Notes: generated by a model from the sequence alone, not told the origin. A DNA stretch of 64,000 bases from Pseudomonas serboccidentalis (GCF_028830055.1 NZ_CP101655.1:3728453-3792452); one strand, 5' to 3'; shown: positions 8,216 through 17,017, counted from the first letter of the stretch. Made by a program: numbers and translations.

Positions 8216-9268
8216 ATGTACACCGCAATCGGTTATGCCGCTCAATCGGCCACCACTCCCCTCGCCCCGATGAAATTCGAACGCCGCAGCCCTCGCGCTG
8301 ACGACGTGGCGATCGAGATCCTGTACTGCGGCGTCTGCCACTCCGACATCCACCAGGCGCGCAACGAATGGGGCATCGCCGTTTATCCGTTGATGCCCGG
8401 CCACGAGATCGTCGGAAAAGTCACCGCAGTCGGTGCGAACGTCACCCAACATAAAGTAGGCGATCTGGTCGGTGTTGGCTGCATGGTCGACTCCTGCCGC
8501 ACCTGCGCCGCCTGCCAGCAGAACCTCGAGCAATACTGCCTCGAAGGTCCGACCATGACCTACGCCACCCCGGACCGGGTCGACGGCAGCAACACCATGG
8601 GCGGATACTCGGACAGCATCGTCGTCAGCGAGCACTTCGTGGTGCGCATCCCGGCGAAACTCGACCTGGCCAGCGCCGCGCCGATCCTCTGCGCCGGCAT
8701 CACCACCTACTCGCCGCTCAAGCACTACGGCGTCAAGGCCGGCGACAAGGTCGGGATTCTCGGCATGGGCGGCCTCGGCCACATGGGCATCAAGTTCGCC
8801 AAGGCCCTGGGCGCGCAAGTCACGCTGTTCACCCGTTCGGCGAGCAAGGCCGAGGAAGGTCGTCGTCAGGGCGCCGATCATGTGATCGTCTCCACCGATG
8901 CCGAACAGATGGCCGCCGCCGCAGGCCAGTTCGATTTCCTGCTCGACACCATTCCGGTGCAGCACGACCTCAACCCGTACCTGCAAACCCTGCGCTTTGA
9001 TGGCGTGCATATTCTGGTAGGGCTGATCGAGCCGATCGACCCGCCGGTGCATGCTGCCAACCTGGTACTGGGCCGCCGGGTGCTGGCCGGTTCGTTGATC
9101 GGTGGCATCGCCGAAACCCAGGAAGTGCTGGATTTCTGCGCCGAGCACAACATCACCTGCGACATCGAAATGCTCGACATCCGCCAGATCAACGAGGCTT
9201 ACGCGCGCATGATCGCCGGTGACGTGAAGTACCGCTTCGTGATCGACATGGCGACGCTCAAGGTTTAA
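8216..9268 (+). CDS. Zinc-dependent NAD(P) alcohol dehydrogenase (YahK/cinnamyl-type)
   Basis: 350 residues from an ATG with GAGG 8 bases upstream. The catalytic zinc ligands are in CGVCHSD (about 40-46), the GHE at about 62 and a Cys near 160. The structural zinc cysteines are in SCRTCAACQQNLEQYC. The coenzyme site is GMGGLGHMGIKFAKALG (about 178). These features fit the NADP-dependent aldehyde reductase branch of the medium-chain family, which reduces varied aldehydes in the cytosol. It converges on the IclR gene with a 4-base gap. A longer in-frame reading upstream exists but has no ribosome-binding site. Confidence 0.93.
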   Translation: MYTAIGYAAQSATTPLAPMKFERRSPRADDVAIEILYCGVCHSDIHQARNEWGIAVYPLMPGHEIVGKVTAVGANVTQHKVGDLVGVGCMVDSCRTCAACQQNLEQYCLEGPTMTYATPDRVDGSNTMGGYSDSIVVSEHFVVRIPAKLDLASAAPILCAGITTYSPLKHYGVKAGDKVGILGMGGLGHMGIKFAKALGAQVTLFTRSASKAEEGRRQGADHVIVSTDAEQMAAAAGQFDFLLDTIPVQHDLNPYLQTLRFDGVHILVGLIEPIDPPVHAANLVLGRRVLAGSLIGGIAETQEVLDFCAEHNITCDIEMLDIRQINEAYARMIAGDVKYRFVIDMATLKV

Positions 9269-9272
9269 GGCC

Positions 9273-10076
9273 TCAGACCTTCAAGCCAAGCTCCGCCGAG
9301 AGCCGGGCTGTGACCCCTTTGATCAGGGGGATCAGCTCGGCCATTTTTTCCAGCGGCATGTACGGCACGGTGCTGGCGATGCTGATCGCCGCCACAATGC
9401 GCTTGCTCGCATCGCGAATCGGCGCCGCCACGCAGCGGATCGACGGTTCGTTGTCTTCCAGATCGAACGCGTAGCCACCGGCCACGTACTCGGTCATGCG
9501 CTGCTCAAGCTGTTCCCACGACTGCTGGGGATGCTGCGGCCAGAACTGACTTTTCCCACCCGCCGGCAGGCTGATGTCGTACAGCCGCTGCCAATCCTGC
9601 GGCGCATCATCGAGCATCAAGGCCTTGCCGATCCCGGTGCGCGCCAGCGGCATCCGATGGCCGACCCGCGAACGCATTTCCGGGCCATTACGCCCCGGAT
9701 TCTTCAGCAGGTACAGAACCTCGTCACCTTCACGAATACCCAGATGCACGGTGTCGCCGGTCAGCGCCGACAACTCGTCCAGATACGGCCCGGCCAGGCT
9801 CACCAGCGGCAACTCTTCGCGCGCCTGAAACCCCAGCTCGATCAACTTGGGCCCCAGCAGATAGCCGATTTGCGGCACCACGCGCAGGTAGCGCTCGTCC
9901 ACCAGGCAACTGGCCAGCCGATGGGTGGTGCTGCGCGTGGTGCCGATCAGCCGGGCGATCTCTTTCAGATCGCGGGCGCCACTGGCCACCGCCTGCACCA
10001 CACCCAGTCCGCGAAGCAGCGTCTGCGTGCCGGTGGGTGCGGCGTCCTTGGTTTTTTCCGGGGCGTCTTCCTGCAT
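9273..10076 (-). CDS. IclR-family regulator of the galactonate locus
   Basis: 267 residues. The N-terminal winged helix covers about residues 18-80 (VVQAVASGARDLKEIARLIGTTRSTTHRLASCL). The IclR effector domain follows at 90-260, with the family stretch ARTGIGKALMLDD and a C-terminal FDLEDNEPSIRCVAAPIRD segment. The gene lies directly downstream of the galactonate-type transporter and the dgo genes, so it is the natural candidate to bind the 17-bp palindromes found at 14536 and 28588. That pairing is inference. Confidence 0.85.
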   Translation of the reverse strand: MQEDAPEKTKDAAPTGTQTLLRGLGVVQAVASGARDLKEIARLIGTTRSTTHRLASCLVDERYLRVVPQIGYLLGPKLIELGFQAREELPLVSLAGPYLDELSALTGDTVHLGIREGDEVLYLLKNPGRNGPEMRSRVGHRMPLARTGIGKALMLDDAPQDWQRLYDISLPAGGKSQFWPQHPQQSWEQLEQRMTEYVAGGYAFDLEDNEPSIRCVAAPIRDASKRIVAAISIASTVPYMPLEKMAELIPLIKGVTARLSAELGLKV

Positions 10077-10136
10077 ATCCAGCCTTTACCGTTGAGCGAG
10101 GGAACGGGCGGCATTATGGTCGCCCGACGCGGAGCA

Positions 10137-11441
10137 CTACAACTCGATACGCTCGACCTTGCCCACCAGCAACACGTAGGACAATGCACCGACCAGCGCA
10201 AGCACCGCGATGTAGGTGATCGCCGGCGCGAACGAGTCACCGCTGGCGAGAAAACCGATGACGATCGGTGTGGCAATCGCCGACAGGTTGCCGATGAAGT
10301 TGAACACCCCGCCGGTCAGCCCCAACAACCGCGCCGGCGCCAGTGTCGACACCAGCGACCAGGTGATCGACGCCAGCCCGTTGCCGAAAAACGCCAGCGC
10401 CAGGAAGGCAATCACCAGCGGCGTCGACTCAACAAAATTCGCGCCGATGATCGAGGTGGAAATCAGCAGCCCGCCAATGATCGGCAACTTGCGCGCAAAG
10501 CCGACGCTGCAACCACGGCGAATCAGCAGGTCGGAAAAGAACCCCGAACACAGCACGCCAATGAACGCGGCAAGGAACGGCAGCGACGCCAGCAGGCCGG
10601 ACTTGATGAAGTCCATGCCGCGATATTTCACCAGGTAGGTCGGGAACCACGTCAGAAAAAACCACAGCGTCGAGTTCAGGCAGAACTGGCCGAGGTAGAT
10701 GCCCCACAACTTGCGTTTGGTCAGGACGATACCCAGGTCGGTCCAACTGAACGACGCCTTGGCCGTTTGCGCTTGAATGTCTACCAGCCCGCCACCCTCG
10801 CGGATCAGGTCGATCTCCGCATCGTTGGCGCCCTTGAAATCTCGCGGCTCGCGATACACCGCGTACCAGATCGCCGCCCAGACAATGCCCGCCGCGCCAG
10901 TGGCGACGAACACCATGTGCCAGCCGAACTCATGTTGCAGCCACGCCAGCACCGGGGTCAGAAACGCCAGCCCGACAAATTGCCCGGAGGTGTAGAAACC
11001 AATCGCCGTGGCCCGCTCGCGCTCGGGAAACCAGGTGGTCACCACGCGGCTGTTGATCGGATAGGCTGGGGCTTCCAGCGCGCCGACCGCCATGCGCAGC
11101 ACGAACAGTGCAATGAAACTCGCGGCAAAACCGAGCATCACCGTGGCCAGCGACCATAGCAGCAGCGCGACGCTGTAGAGAATGCGCGGTGGCACCCGGT
11201 CCACCAGCCAGCCGCCGGGGATCTGCATCGCGGCGTAGGTCCAGCCGAACGCGGAGAAAATCAGCCCGACGTGAACCGGATCGATGCCCAGTTCGCTGGT
11301 CAGCGCGGGTGCGGCAATCGACAGGTTGCTGCGGTCGAGGTAGTTGATGACCACGGTGATGAACAACAACACCATGATGAAGAACCGCTTGCGGCTGGGC
11401 GTGACTAAAGACGCCTGCCCGGTGAGGGTTTGCGGTGGCAT
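10137..11441 (-). CDS. dgoT: MFS transporter, D-galactonate/hexuronate (ACS) type
   Basis: 434 residues with about 12 hydrophobic segments. The N-terminal NYLDRSNLSIAAPALTSELGI and GWTYAAMQIPGGWLVDRVPPR are typical of the anion:cation symporter family, which carries galactonate, glucarate and glucuronate with protons. It lies downstream of dgoD, separated by a family B repeat, so the substrate is most likely D-galactonate. The name is given from context, because closely related permeases carry other sugar acids. Confidence 0.8.
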   Translation of the reverse strand: MPPQTLTGQASLVTPSRKRFFIMVLLFITVVINYLDRSNLSIAAPALTSELGIDPVHVGLIFSAFGWTYAAMQIPGGWLVDRVPPRILYSVALLLWSLATVMLGFAASFIALFVLRMAVGALEAPAYPINSRVVTTWFPERERATAIGFYTSGQFVGLAFLTPVLAWLQHEFGWHMVFVATGAAGIVWAAIWYAVYREPRDFKGANDAEIDLIREGGGLVDIQAQTAKASFSWTDLGIVLTKRKLWGIYLGQFCLNSTLWFFLTWFPTYLVKYRGMDFIKSGLLASLPFLAAFIGVLCSGFFSDLLIRRGCSVGFARKLPIIGGLLISTSIIGANFVESTPLVIAFLALAFFGNGLASITWSLVSTLAPARLLGLTGGVFNFIGNLSAIATPIVIGFLASGDSFAPAITYIAVLALVGALSYVLLVGKVERIEL

Positions 11442-11497
11442 GAGAGATACCTCTTCTTATGTTTATTGAGGTCGGCCTGAGGCCTTGCACTAATCCC

Positions 11498-11586
11498 TGT
11501 AGGAGTGAGCCTGCTCGCGATAGCGTCCTGTCAGTCATAGACATGCCGGATGTAAAAACCGAATCGCGAGCAGGCTCACTCCTACA
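11498..11586. repeat. REP-like palindromic repeat, family B (copy 2)
   Basis: TGTAGGAGTGAGCCTGCTCG and its inverse flank a variable centre. It lies inside the dgo operon between dgoD and the transporter. There it may stabilise the upstream part of the mRNA or weaken expression of the transporter. Confidence 0.8.
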
Positions 11587-11613
11587 TTTGAATTGTGTTG
11601 AATCAGTAAGCAC

Positions 11614-12762
11614 TCACCACTCGGCAAAACTGCCATCGGCATGGCGCCAGATCGGGTTGCGCCAGCGGTGGCCGACGGCGGCGCGCTCGATCACGTATTC
11701 CTCGTTGATCTCGATACCCAGCCCCGGCCCGTTCGGAATCTTCACGAAGCCCTGGTCGTAGTCGAACACCCGTGGATCCTTCACGTAGTCGAGCAAATCG
11801 TTGCTCTCGTTGTAATGGATGCCCAGGCTCTGCTCCTGGATAAACGCGTTGTAACAAGCCGCGTCGAGTTGCAAACACGCCGCCAGCGCAATCGGCCCCA
11901 GTGGGCAATGCAGCGCCAGCGCCACGTCGTAGGCTTCGGCCATGTTGGCGATCTTGCGGGTTTCGGTGATGCCGCCGGCGTGGGAGGCATCCGGCTGGAT
12001 GATGTCGACGTAGCCTTCGCTCAACACGCGTTTAAAGTCCCAACGCGAGAACAGCCGCTCACCGAGGGCAATCGGCGTGCTCGTCAGCGGCGCCAGCTCT
12101 TTCAGCGCTTCGTAGTTTTCACTGAGCACCGGTTCTTCGATGAACATCAGTTTGTATGGGTCGAGTTCTTTCATCAGCACCTTGGCCATCGGCTTGTGCA
12201 CCCGACCATGGAAGTCGACGCCGATACCGACGTTCGGCCCGACCGCATCACGCACCGCAGCCACGTTGGCCAGGGCCAGATCGACTTTCTCAAAGGAGTC
12301 GAGGAACTGCAGCTCTTCGGTGCCGTTCATTTTCACCGCGGTAAAACCACGGCTCACCGCCTCTTTCGCCGCCCGTGCCGTATCGGCCGGACGGTCGCCA
12401 CCGATCCACGAATACACACGGATCTTGTCACGCACCTGACCGCCGAGCAGATCGCTGACCGACACACCGAGGGCCTTGCCCTTGATGTCCCACAGCGCCT
12501 GATCGATACCGGCCAGCGCACTCATGTGGATCGCGCCGCCGCGGTAGAAGCCGCCGCGGTACAACACGGTCCAGATGTCCTCGATGTTGCGTGGGTCTTT
12601 GCCGATCAGGTAGTCGGACAATTCCTCGACTGCAGCGGCGACGGTGTGGGCGCGGCCTTCGACCACAGGCTCGCCCCAACCGGTGACGCCTTCGTCGGTT
12701 TCGACCTTGAGGAAACACCAGCGCGGCGGGACGATGAAGGTGGTGAGTTTGGTGATTTTCAT
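11614..12762 (-). CDS. dgoD: D-galactonate dehydratase
   Basis: The start at 12762 gives 382 residues, the length of E. coli DgoD. It belongs to the enolase superfamily: VKMNGT on the first barrel strands, metal ligands in VDFHGR, FIEEP and [11 protein letters not shown], and the acid-base pair in QPDASHAGG and ALHCPLGP. It removes water from D-galactonate to give 2-dehydro-3-deoxygalactonate. A much longer in-frame reading upstream runs through dgoA in another frame and was not used. It follows dgoA by 62 bases. Confidence 0.95.
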   Translation of the reverse strand: MKITKLTTFIVPPRWCFLKVETDEGVTGWGEPVVEGRAHTVAAAVEELSDYLIGKDPRNIEDIWTVLYRGGFYRGGAIHMSALAGIDQALWDIKGKALGVSVSDLLGGQVRDKIRVYSWIGGDRPADTARAAKEAVSRGFTAVKMNGTEELQFLDSFEKVDLALANVAAVRDAVGPNVGIGVDFHGRVHKPMAKVLMKELDPYKLMFIEEPVLSENYEALKELAPLTSTPIALGERLFSRWDFKRVLSEGYVDIIQPDASHAGGITETRKIANMAEAYDVALALHCPLGPIALAACLQLDAACYNAFIQEQSLGIHYNESNDLLDYVKDPRVFDYDQGFVKIPNGPGLGIEINEEYVIERAAVGHRWRNPIWRHADGSFAEW

Positions 12763-12824
12763 CTCTGCTCTCTTTTTGTAAATGCAGCTCTTATTAGATG
12801 CAGCGCACGCGGCGCCAAAAAGTC

Positions 12825-13445
12825 TTAGCGAAGCGCTTTCCAGGCGGCCACGTAGGCCTTGGCGTTCACCGCCACTTGCTCCGGCGTCATGCCCGGCTTG
12901 AACAGACCGGAACCGAGCCCGAAACCTTTGACCCCGGCATCGATGAACACCTGCATGTTGTCCGGGGTGATGCCGCCGACCGGCGCCAGCACCGTCCCCG
13001 CTGGCAACACCGCGAGCCAGGCTTTGACGACCGCCGGGCCCATCTGCTCGGCCGGGAACAGCTTGAGAATGTCCGCGCCCTCCTCCAGCGCCGCGAAGGC
13101 TTCGGTCGGCGTGGCGACACCCGGCGACAGGTACAGCCCCGCCGCTTTCGCTGCGCGCAGCACTTTGGCGTCGCTGTGCGGCATGACAATCACCTGGCCG
13201 CCAGCCGCTTTCACCTGCTCGACCTGTTCCGGGGTCAGCACCGTGCCGGCACCGATCAGACAATCGGCGGGCAAGGTCTGGCGCAGGATGCGGATACTTT
13301 CGTACGGTGAAGGGGAATTGAGCGGTACTTCGATGACGCGAAATCCGGCGGCATACAGGACTTCTCCGATAGCGGCGGCTTCCTGCGGATGCAGGCCACG
13401 CAGAATCGCGATCAGACCGTTTTGTGCCAGTGCTTGCTTGAGCAT
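12825..13445 (-). CDS. dgoA: 2-dehydro-3-deoxy-6-phosphogalactonate aldolase
   Basis: 206 residues from the ATG at 13445, with GGAGG just upstream; the family is about 205. It is a class I KDPG-type aldolase. Signatures are [14 protein letters not shown], the catalytic-region Glu in [20 protein letters not shown], and the Schiff-base Lys in [17 protein letters not shown]. It splits KDPGal into pyruvate and glyceraldehyde-3-phosphate. It sits between dgoK (19 bases upstream) and dgoD. Confidence 0.94.
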   Translation of the reverse strand: MLKQALAQNGLIAILRGLHPQEAAAIGEVLYAAGFRVIEVPLNSPSPYESIRILRQTLPADCLIGAGTVLTPEQVEQVKAAGGQVIVMPHSDAKVLRAAKAAGLYLSPGVATPTEAFAALEEGADILKLFPAEQMGPAVVKAWLAVLPAGTVLAPVGGITPDNMQVFIDAGVKGFGLGSGLFKPGMTPEQVAVNAKAYVAAWKALR

Positions 13446-13464
13446 GTCAGGCCTCCAGTCAGGG

Positions 13465-14454
13465 TTAACGGGATGAGGAATCGAGCAGTCCGGCGGCCAG
13501 CGCCAGTTGCCACAGGCCACGCTCGGTGGCCTGCTCGGCCAGCGTCACGTTGGCGAAACCACAGGCCTCCAGCGCGCGGCTGTAGCGGGCGCAGAGTTGC
13601 GCGTTGCCGATGAGGATGATCGAGGGCAGATGCACGCTGTGGCGCCGACGCCGCTGCACGGTGGCAAGCGCCGCCAGTTCATGGCCGATCATCAGCCCGG
13701 ACAGGTAATCCGCTTGCGCCGTCGGGGCCAGTTCGCCGGTCAGGCCCAAGGTGCGCGCACTGAACAGCGTGGAAAGCACACCGAGTTCGCCGTCCGTCGA
13801 CAGCGCCACTTGCACGCCACGGTCAAAGGCCAGGCCATCGAATGCCGCCCCCGGTTGCTGGGTACGCCCGAGAATGCTGTGCTCACTGAGCACGGCGAAC
13901 ACTTCGCCGGTCATGAAGGTATCGAAATGAGTGATGCGGCCATCGACCACTTCCACCCATTTGGAATGGCTGCCCGGCAAGCCGATCAACAGGTCGCCGT
14001 CCGTCTCGGCCGGCAGGTTCTGCAGCACGCCGAGGACCTGGGTTTCTTCACCGCGCATCACGTTCGGCAGGCGTGAACGCTGGATCACGCCCGGCACGAT
14101 ATGCACCCGCGTGCCGCGCAGACTGACCAGTGTTTGTAGGGAATTTCCGAGATTGGCGACGTTCGCCGGTGTTTCGCAGTAGGCCGCTTCGCGCCAGCCC
14201 TGGGCGCTGCCGACCATGCCGCAGGCGATCACCGGCAGATCCGGCTGCGCATCGAGCCAGTCGCCACACGCGTCTTCGAAGGCCAGTTCAAAACCGTCGG
14301 CGCATTCACGACCGTTGATGACTCGCGAGGTCTTGGGCAACTGCATGATCCCGGACGACAGCGCACGCTGCTCCAGCACCACCCCGCCCGCCGCGAGTTT
14401 GTAAGCACGTAATGAGGTCGTCCCCCAATCGAGCGCGATCAATTGCGCCTGCAT
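13465..14454 (-). CDS. dgoK: 2-dehydro-3-deoxygalactonokinase
   Basis: 329 residues, somewhat longer than the roughly 290 of E. coli DgoK. The N-terminal phosphate loop IALDWGTTSLRAYKLA and the internal GLPGSHSKWVEVVDGRITHFDTFMTGE match the family. It phosphorylates 2-dehydro-3-deoxygalactonate. It is the first gene of the operon, with AGGTGAAG before the ATG. Its first eight codons and its promoter are echoed in front of the dehydrogenase gene at 28334. Confidence 0.94.
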   Translation of the reverse strand: MQAQLIALDWGTTSLRAYKLAAGGVVLEQRALSSGIMQLPKTSRVINGRECADGFELAFEDACGDWLDAQPDLPVIACGMVGSAQGWREAAYCETPANVANLGNSLQTLVSLRGTRVHIVPGVIQRSRLPNVMRGEETQVLGVLQNLPAETDGDLLIGLPGSHSKWVEVVDGRITHFDTFMTGEVFAVLSEHSILGRTQQPGAAFDGLAFDRGVQVALSTDGELGVLSTLFSARTLGLTGELAPTAQADYLSGLMIGHELAALATVQRRRRHSVHLPSIILIGNAQLCARYSRALEACGFANVTLAEQATERGLWQLALAAGLLDSSSR

Positions 14455-14492
14455 CGCTTCACCTGTTTTGTTTTTGGCAGTGAGTGCGACGG

Positions 14493-14522
14493 ACTATAGA
14501 CCTCTCAGACCGGAAATCTCAA
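14493..14522 (-). promoter_or_regulatory. dgo operon promoter
   Basis: Read on the minus strand: TTGAGA (14522-14517), an 18-base spacer, then TATAGT (14498-14493). The start should fall near 14486, giving about 30 bases of leader before dgoK. The same hexamers and spacing occur at 28545-28574. Confidence 0.7.
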
Positions 14523-14535
14523 TATGTAATTTTGC

Positions 14536-14552
14536 ATCCCATATTTTGGGAT
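14536..14552. promoter_or_regulatory. Palindromic operator of the dgo operon
   Basis: ATCCCATATTTTGGGAT has 6-bp inverted arms around 5 bases and lies 13 bases upstream of the -35 hexamer. An identical 17-mer occurs at 28588-28604 at the same distance from an identical -35. The position upstream of -35 suits an activator or dual regulator; the IclR protein at 9273 is the first candidate. Confidence 0.65.
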
Positions 14553-14597
14553 AGAACAATCTCGCCCTACCTCGAACAGGTTCAGCCATCACCGCCA

Positions 14598-15128
14598 TCA
14601 GAATGCCTGCTTATGCTGTATCGCCTGGATAAAAGCGCTGGCAGGAACATCCATCGACTCTGAGTAATAAGGACCATAGGAATAAGCGGCAGTCTTGAAC
14701 TTACAAACGACAACTTTACGCAGCTTCAAAATGGCCAGCACTTGCTCTTTACTGATATATGTACTCAGCGTTCCACCATCCGGTGTGTACACGGCAAACA
14801 CCTCGGCTGAATAAACGTGCGAGGACGCTGAACCTTCATCTTTCGCCGCTACGACTTCGCCCTCGAAATACCTGACCAGGTCCTGCTTCGTTTCGAAGAC
14901 ACCGGCTTCATCCAATGAACAGATCAAACTGTTACCCACCTGATTCTGACCGGCATGTATTTCAAAAAAACGCAACACGTCAGTCTTTGAACTGAATCGA
15001 ACATCTAAAAAAGCGTTCTCTCCCTGTCTGGTGACGGAAACAAAATCAATCCCGGATTCCGGCAAGGGCACTCTTTTTGCGCACGAGGCACACAAAACAA
15101 GTGAAACAATTGCGAGCAAGATTCTCAT
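14598..15128 (-). CDS. Small lipoprotein, candidate immunity protein
   Basis: 176 residues with a short hydrophobic N-terminus ending VLCASC, an atypical lipobox (Cys at -3). No family was recognised. Its ATG lies 1 base before the stop codon of the putative lipase gene, so the two are made together. Known immunity proteins to T6SS lipases (Tli) are often periplasmic lipoproteins, and this arrangement fits that pattern. Base composition is low for the window (28 of 60 bases GC in 14641-14700), as in the lipase gene. The immunity role is inference. Confidence 0.6.
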   Translation of the reverse strand: MRILLAIVSLVLCASCAKRVPLPESGIDFVSVTRQGENAFLDVRFSSKTDVLRFFEIHAGQNQVGNSLICSLDEAGVFETKQDLVRYFEGEVVAAKDEGSASSHVYSAEVFAVYTPDGGTLSTYISKEQVLAILKLRKVVVCKFKTAAYSYGPYYSESMDVPASAFIQAIQHKQAF

Positions 15129-15129
15129 C

Positions 15130-15867
15130 TCAAGACTCCAGATATTTGATCATTCTCTCAGCGATAAGATCACGTGCCGATTGCTCGCCAAGAGCCACTG
15201 CCTTGAACATTTTGCCTGCGTCTTCGTGATTGGCATCTACGGACAGGTTGATATCCGGACCGGAACTCATTTTCCATCGTTCGCCCATGTCGGCCACATC
15301 ATCGGATTGATTGGGTTTCGAGGGAGCCGCCAGTATGTTTATCCAGTACTCCGCCCCAGGTTTAGGGGTGGTAGCGTAAATGTCAGAAATCAGCCAGACC
15401 CCCAATCCACCACCAACAGGATCAAGTGTGACCAGCGACTTTACCGTGTAACCCTGTTCCTTGAGTATGGCTGCCAGGTGGGCACCATTCCACCCACCAA
15501 GACTATGACCGACGATACTGATGTAAATTGATTTATCGCCTTTCAAGTGGCGATGTACATACTTGTCAATGTCCTTCTTGCCGCGAACATCCTTATAACT
15601 CAGATACACCGACTGCAATTTCGTTAATTGGGCGTCGCTGAATTTTTTAGGCAACAGAACCTGCGCGGCGGTCACATTATGGTGAGGCGGCTGGTCTTGG
15701 TAGTACTGCTCTTTATCCCCAGCGCCGCCAATAAAAAACACCACTATCTTTTTGACACTCACCGCAACTGTCTTGACGCTCTGATCGGATTTGCAAGTCA
15801 ATTCATGACTCGCCGCCAGTTTATTGCAAGCCTGAGAAGCAGGACTTTCAGCTTCCATTTCAATCAC
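15130..15867 (-). CDS. Alpha/beta hydrolase, candidate T6SS lipase effector
   Basis: 245 residues from a GTG that overlaps the PAAR stop (GTGA); an ATG three codons on is possible. A complete serine-hydrolase triad is visible: GHSLGG at 120-125 (Ser122), Asp149 in VTLDPVGGG, and His214 in DANHEDAG. The strand before it, KKIVVFFIGGAGDKEQYY, is a typical oxyanion-side start. There is no signal peptide, as expected for a cargo delivered by a PAAR spike. It is far smaller than the named Tle1-Tle4 lipases I know, and I cannot assign it to one. GC is about 42% in 15541-15600. Confidence 0.7.
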   Translation of the reverse strand: MIEMEAESPASQACNKLAASHELTCKSDQSVKTVAVSVKKIVVFFIGGAGDKEQYYQDQPPHHNVTAAQVLLPKKFSDAQLTKLQSVYLSYKDVRGKKDIDKYVHRHLKGDKSIYISIVGHSLGGWNGAHLAAILKEQGYTVKSLVTLDPVGGGLGVWLISDIYATTPKPGAEYWINILAAPSKPNQSDDVADMGERWKMSSGPDINLSVDANHEDAGKMFKAVALGEQSARDLIAERMIKYLES

Positions 15868-16358
15868 TCTACAAACAGTTTTATGGATTCGGGTAAGTGG
15901 GAGCTGACCGTGTGGGTAAAGCCCTGTTCATTGGTAATGCCGTGCTCAAGACGTCCATCACCTCGTTCGATTGCATAAGGATGGTTCGGGACAGGCTCGC
16001 CAGTCGCTTCATTTACCACTTGCAACTTGTCCGTAAAATGCACCGGCATCGGCAACAACCCGCTAAACGCCGCGCCTCCACCACTCTGGCCGATAATCAC
16101 CGTCCCCGACCCACCGACCACGACATTGCCGTGACCTCCAGTGCTGTCGAGCGTGGCGGCGTTCAGGCCGTTGATGAATACGGTGCCGGAAACGGCGCCG
16201 GTGATCGGGCTGCCACAGGCCGATTTATCGGTCATGCGCGCGGCGGCGAGGCCGTCGAAGAAGACGTCGGGCGAGCCGGAAACAATCGGGTTGGTGCCAT
16301 GCCCTGGCAATGGGCAGTCGGTCGGGTCGGTGACGCGTGCAGCGGGTTTACCACTCAA
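15864..16358 (-). CDS. PAAR-domain T6SS spike protein with C-terminal extension
   Basis: 164 residues. Residues 1 to about 96 form a PAAR domain (GKPAARVTDPTDCPLPGHG, ITGAVSGTVFINGLNAATLDSTGGHG) that would cap a VgrG trimer. Residues about 100-164 are a beta-rich tail (VNEATGEPVPNHPYAIERGDG), of the kind that links PAAR to a cargo. GC is about 67% over the PAAR part (16141-16200) but 53% over the tail, so the tail seems to have come with the effector. ATGA overlap upstream and GTGA overlap downstream. Confidence 0.88.
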   Translation of the reverse strand: MSGKPAARVTDPTDCPLPGHGTNPIVSGSPDVFFDGLAAARMTDKSACGSPITGAVSGTVFINGLNAATLDSTGGHGNVVVGGSGTVIIGQSGGGAAFSGLLPMPVHFTDKLQVVNEATGEPVPNHPYAIERGDGRLEHGITNEQGFTHTVSSHLPESIKLFVE

Positions 16359-17017
16359 TTCAAAGCTCCTTGCTTCGGGCGTTCCGGGTGTGGCTGATGA
16401 ATATCGATGTCGGTTGCGGCGAAGCGCCAGCGGTTGTCGACAGGGTCAAACAGGGCGTGGCAATGCTCACGGCTGTCGGGCGATGTGGCGGTTTGCAGGT
16501 GTCGCCAGGCTTCGTCGGTTTGCCACGCCAGTTCGGCCGGCGAGGCGTCGTCGAGGTCGTTGAGCCAGGCGTTGTAATTACGCAGGTGATTGCGCTCGTA
16601 GGTCGATTGCAGCAGATCGGCCATTTGCACGCCGAGGTCCAGATGATGCTCGGCAGTCCATCGGCCCACCTCGGAATAGACGTACCAGCCCATCGGGATC
16701 AGCGCGCCGTCCTTGAGCAACGAATCGCCGGCCGGGGCGACGAAACCGCAGCAGATGTGCAACGTCAGCCAGCCCTGATGCGCGTCGATAAACGCATTCG
16801 GCTCAAACTGGCGTAACGGGATCACACGGTAGTCATCAAGGCCGGCGCTGCGCGCCATGAGTTCGGCGTCAAGCCGCGACACAAACGCACGAATGGCTTT
16901 GCCGCCCGTGCGATTGACGATGCACAGGATGTCTACCGGTTGCCGCTGAGGGTTGTCAGTGGAGCCTGAGTTTTTCACCAGGCCGTACAGACGCATTGAC
17001 GCCCGCAGTCCGCTCAT
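16355..17017 (-). CDS. Unrecognised protein at the head of the PAAR/lipase operon
   Basis: 220 residues, cytosolic in appearance, with no motif I can name with confidence. Its stop overlaps the PAAR start by 4 bases, and it is first in a four-gene run with PAAR, hydrolase and lipoprotein. In T6SS operons this slot is commonly held by an adaptor or chaperone that loads the effector (for example DUF4123 proteins). The sequence does not show a clear match to that family, so the role is only suggested by position. GC is about 70% in 16501-16560. Confidence 0.55.
   Translation of the reverse strand: MSGLRASMRLYGLVKNSGSTDNPQRQPVDILCIVNRTGGKAIRAFVSRLDAELMARSAGLDDYRVIPLRQFEPNAFIDAHQGWLTLHICCGFVAPAGDSLLKDGALIPMGWYVYSEVGRWTAEHHLDLGVQMADLLQSTYERNHLRNYNAWLNDLDDASPAELAWQTDEAWRHLQTATSPDSREHCHALFDPVDNRWRFAATDIDIHQPHPERPKQGALN

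Noticed and set aside
9531..11159. A 542-codon plus-strand frame across the IclR and transporter genes.
   Set aside because: It covers two well-supported genes on the other strand and reads as Arg/Gln/His-rich noise.
12763..13263. N-terminal extension of dgoD by about 167 codons.
   Set aside because: It overlaps dgoA in another frame, and the family length of 382 residues starts exactly at 12762.
16355..17017. Naming the first gene of the PAAR operon DUF4123.
   Set aside because: The position suits an adaptor, but I cannot see a convincing match to that family in the sequence.
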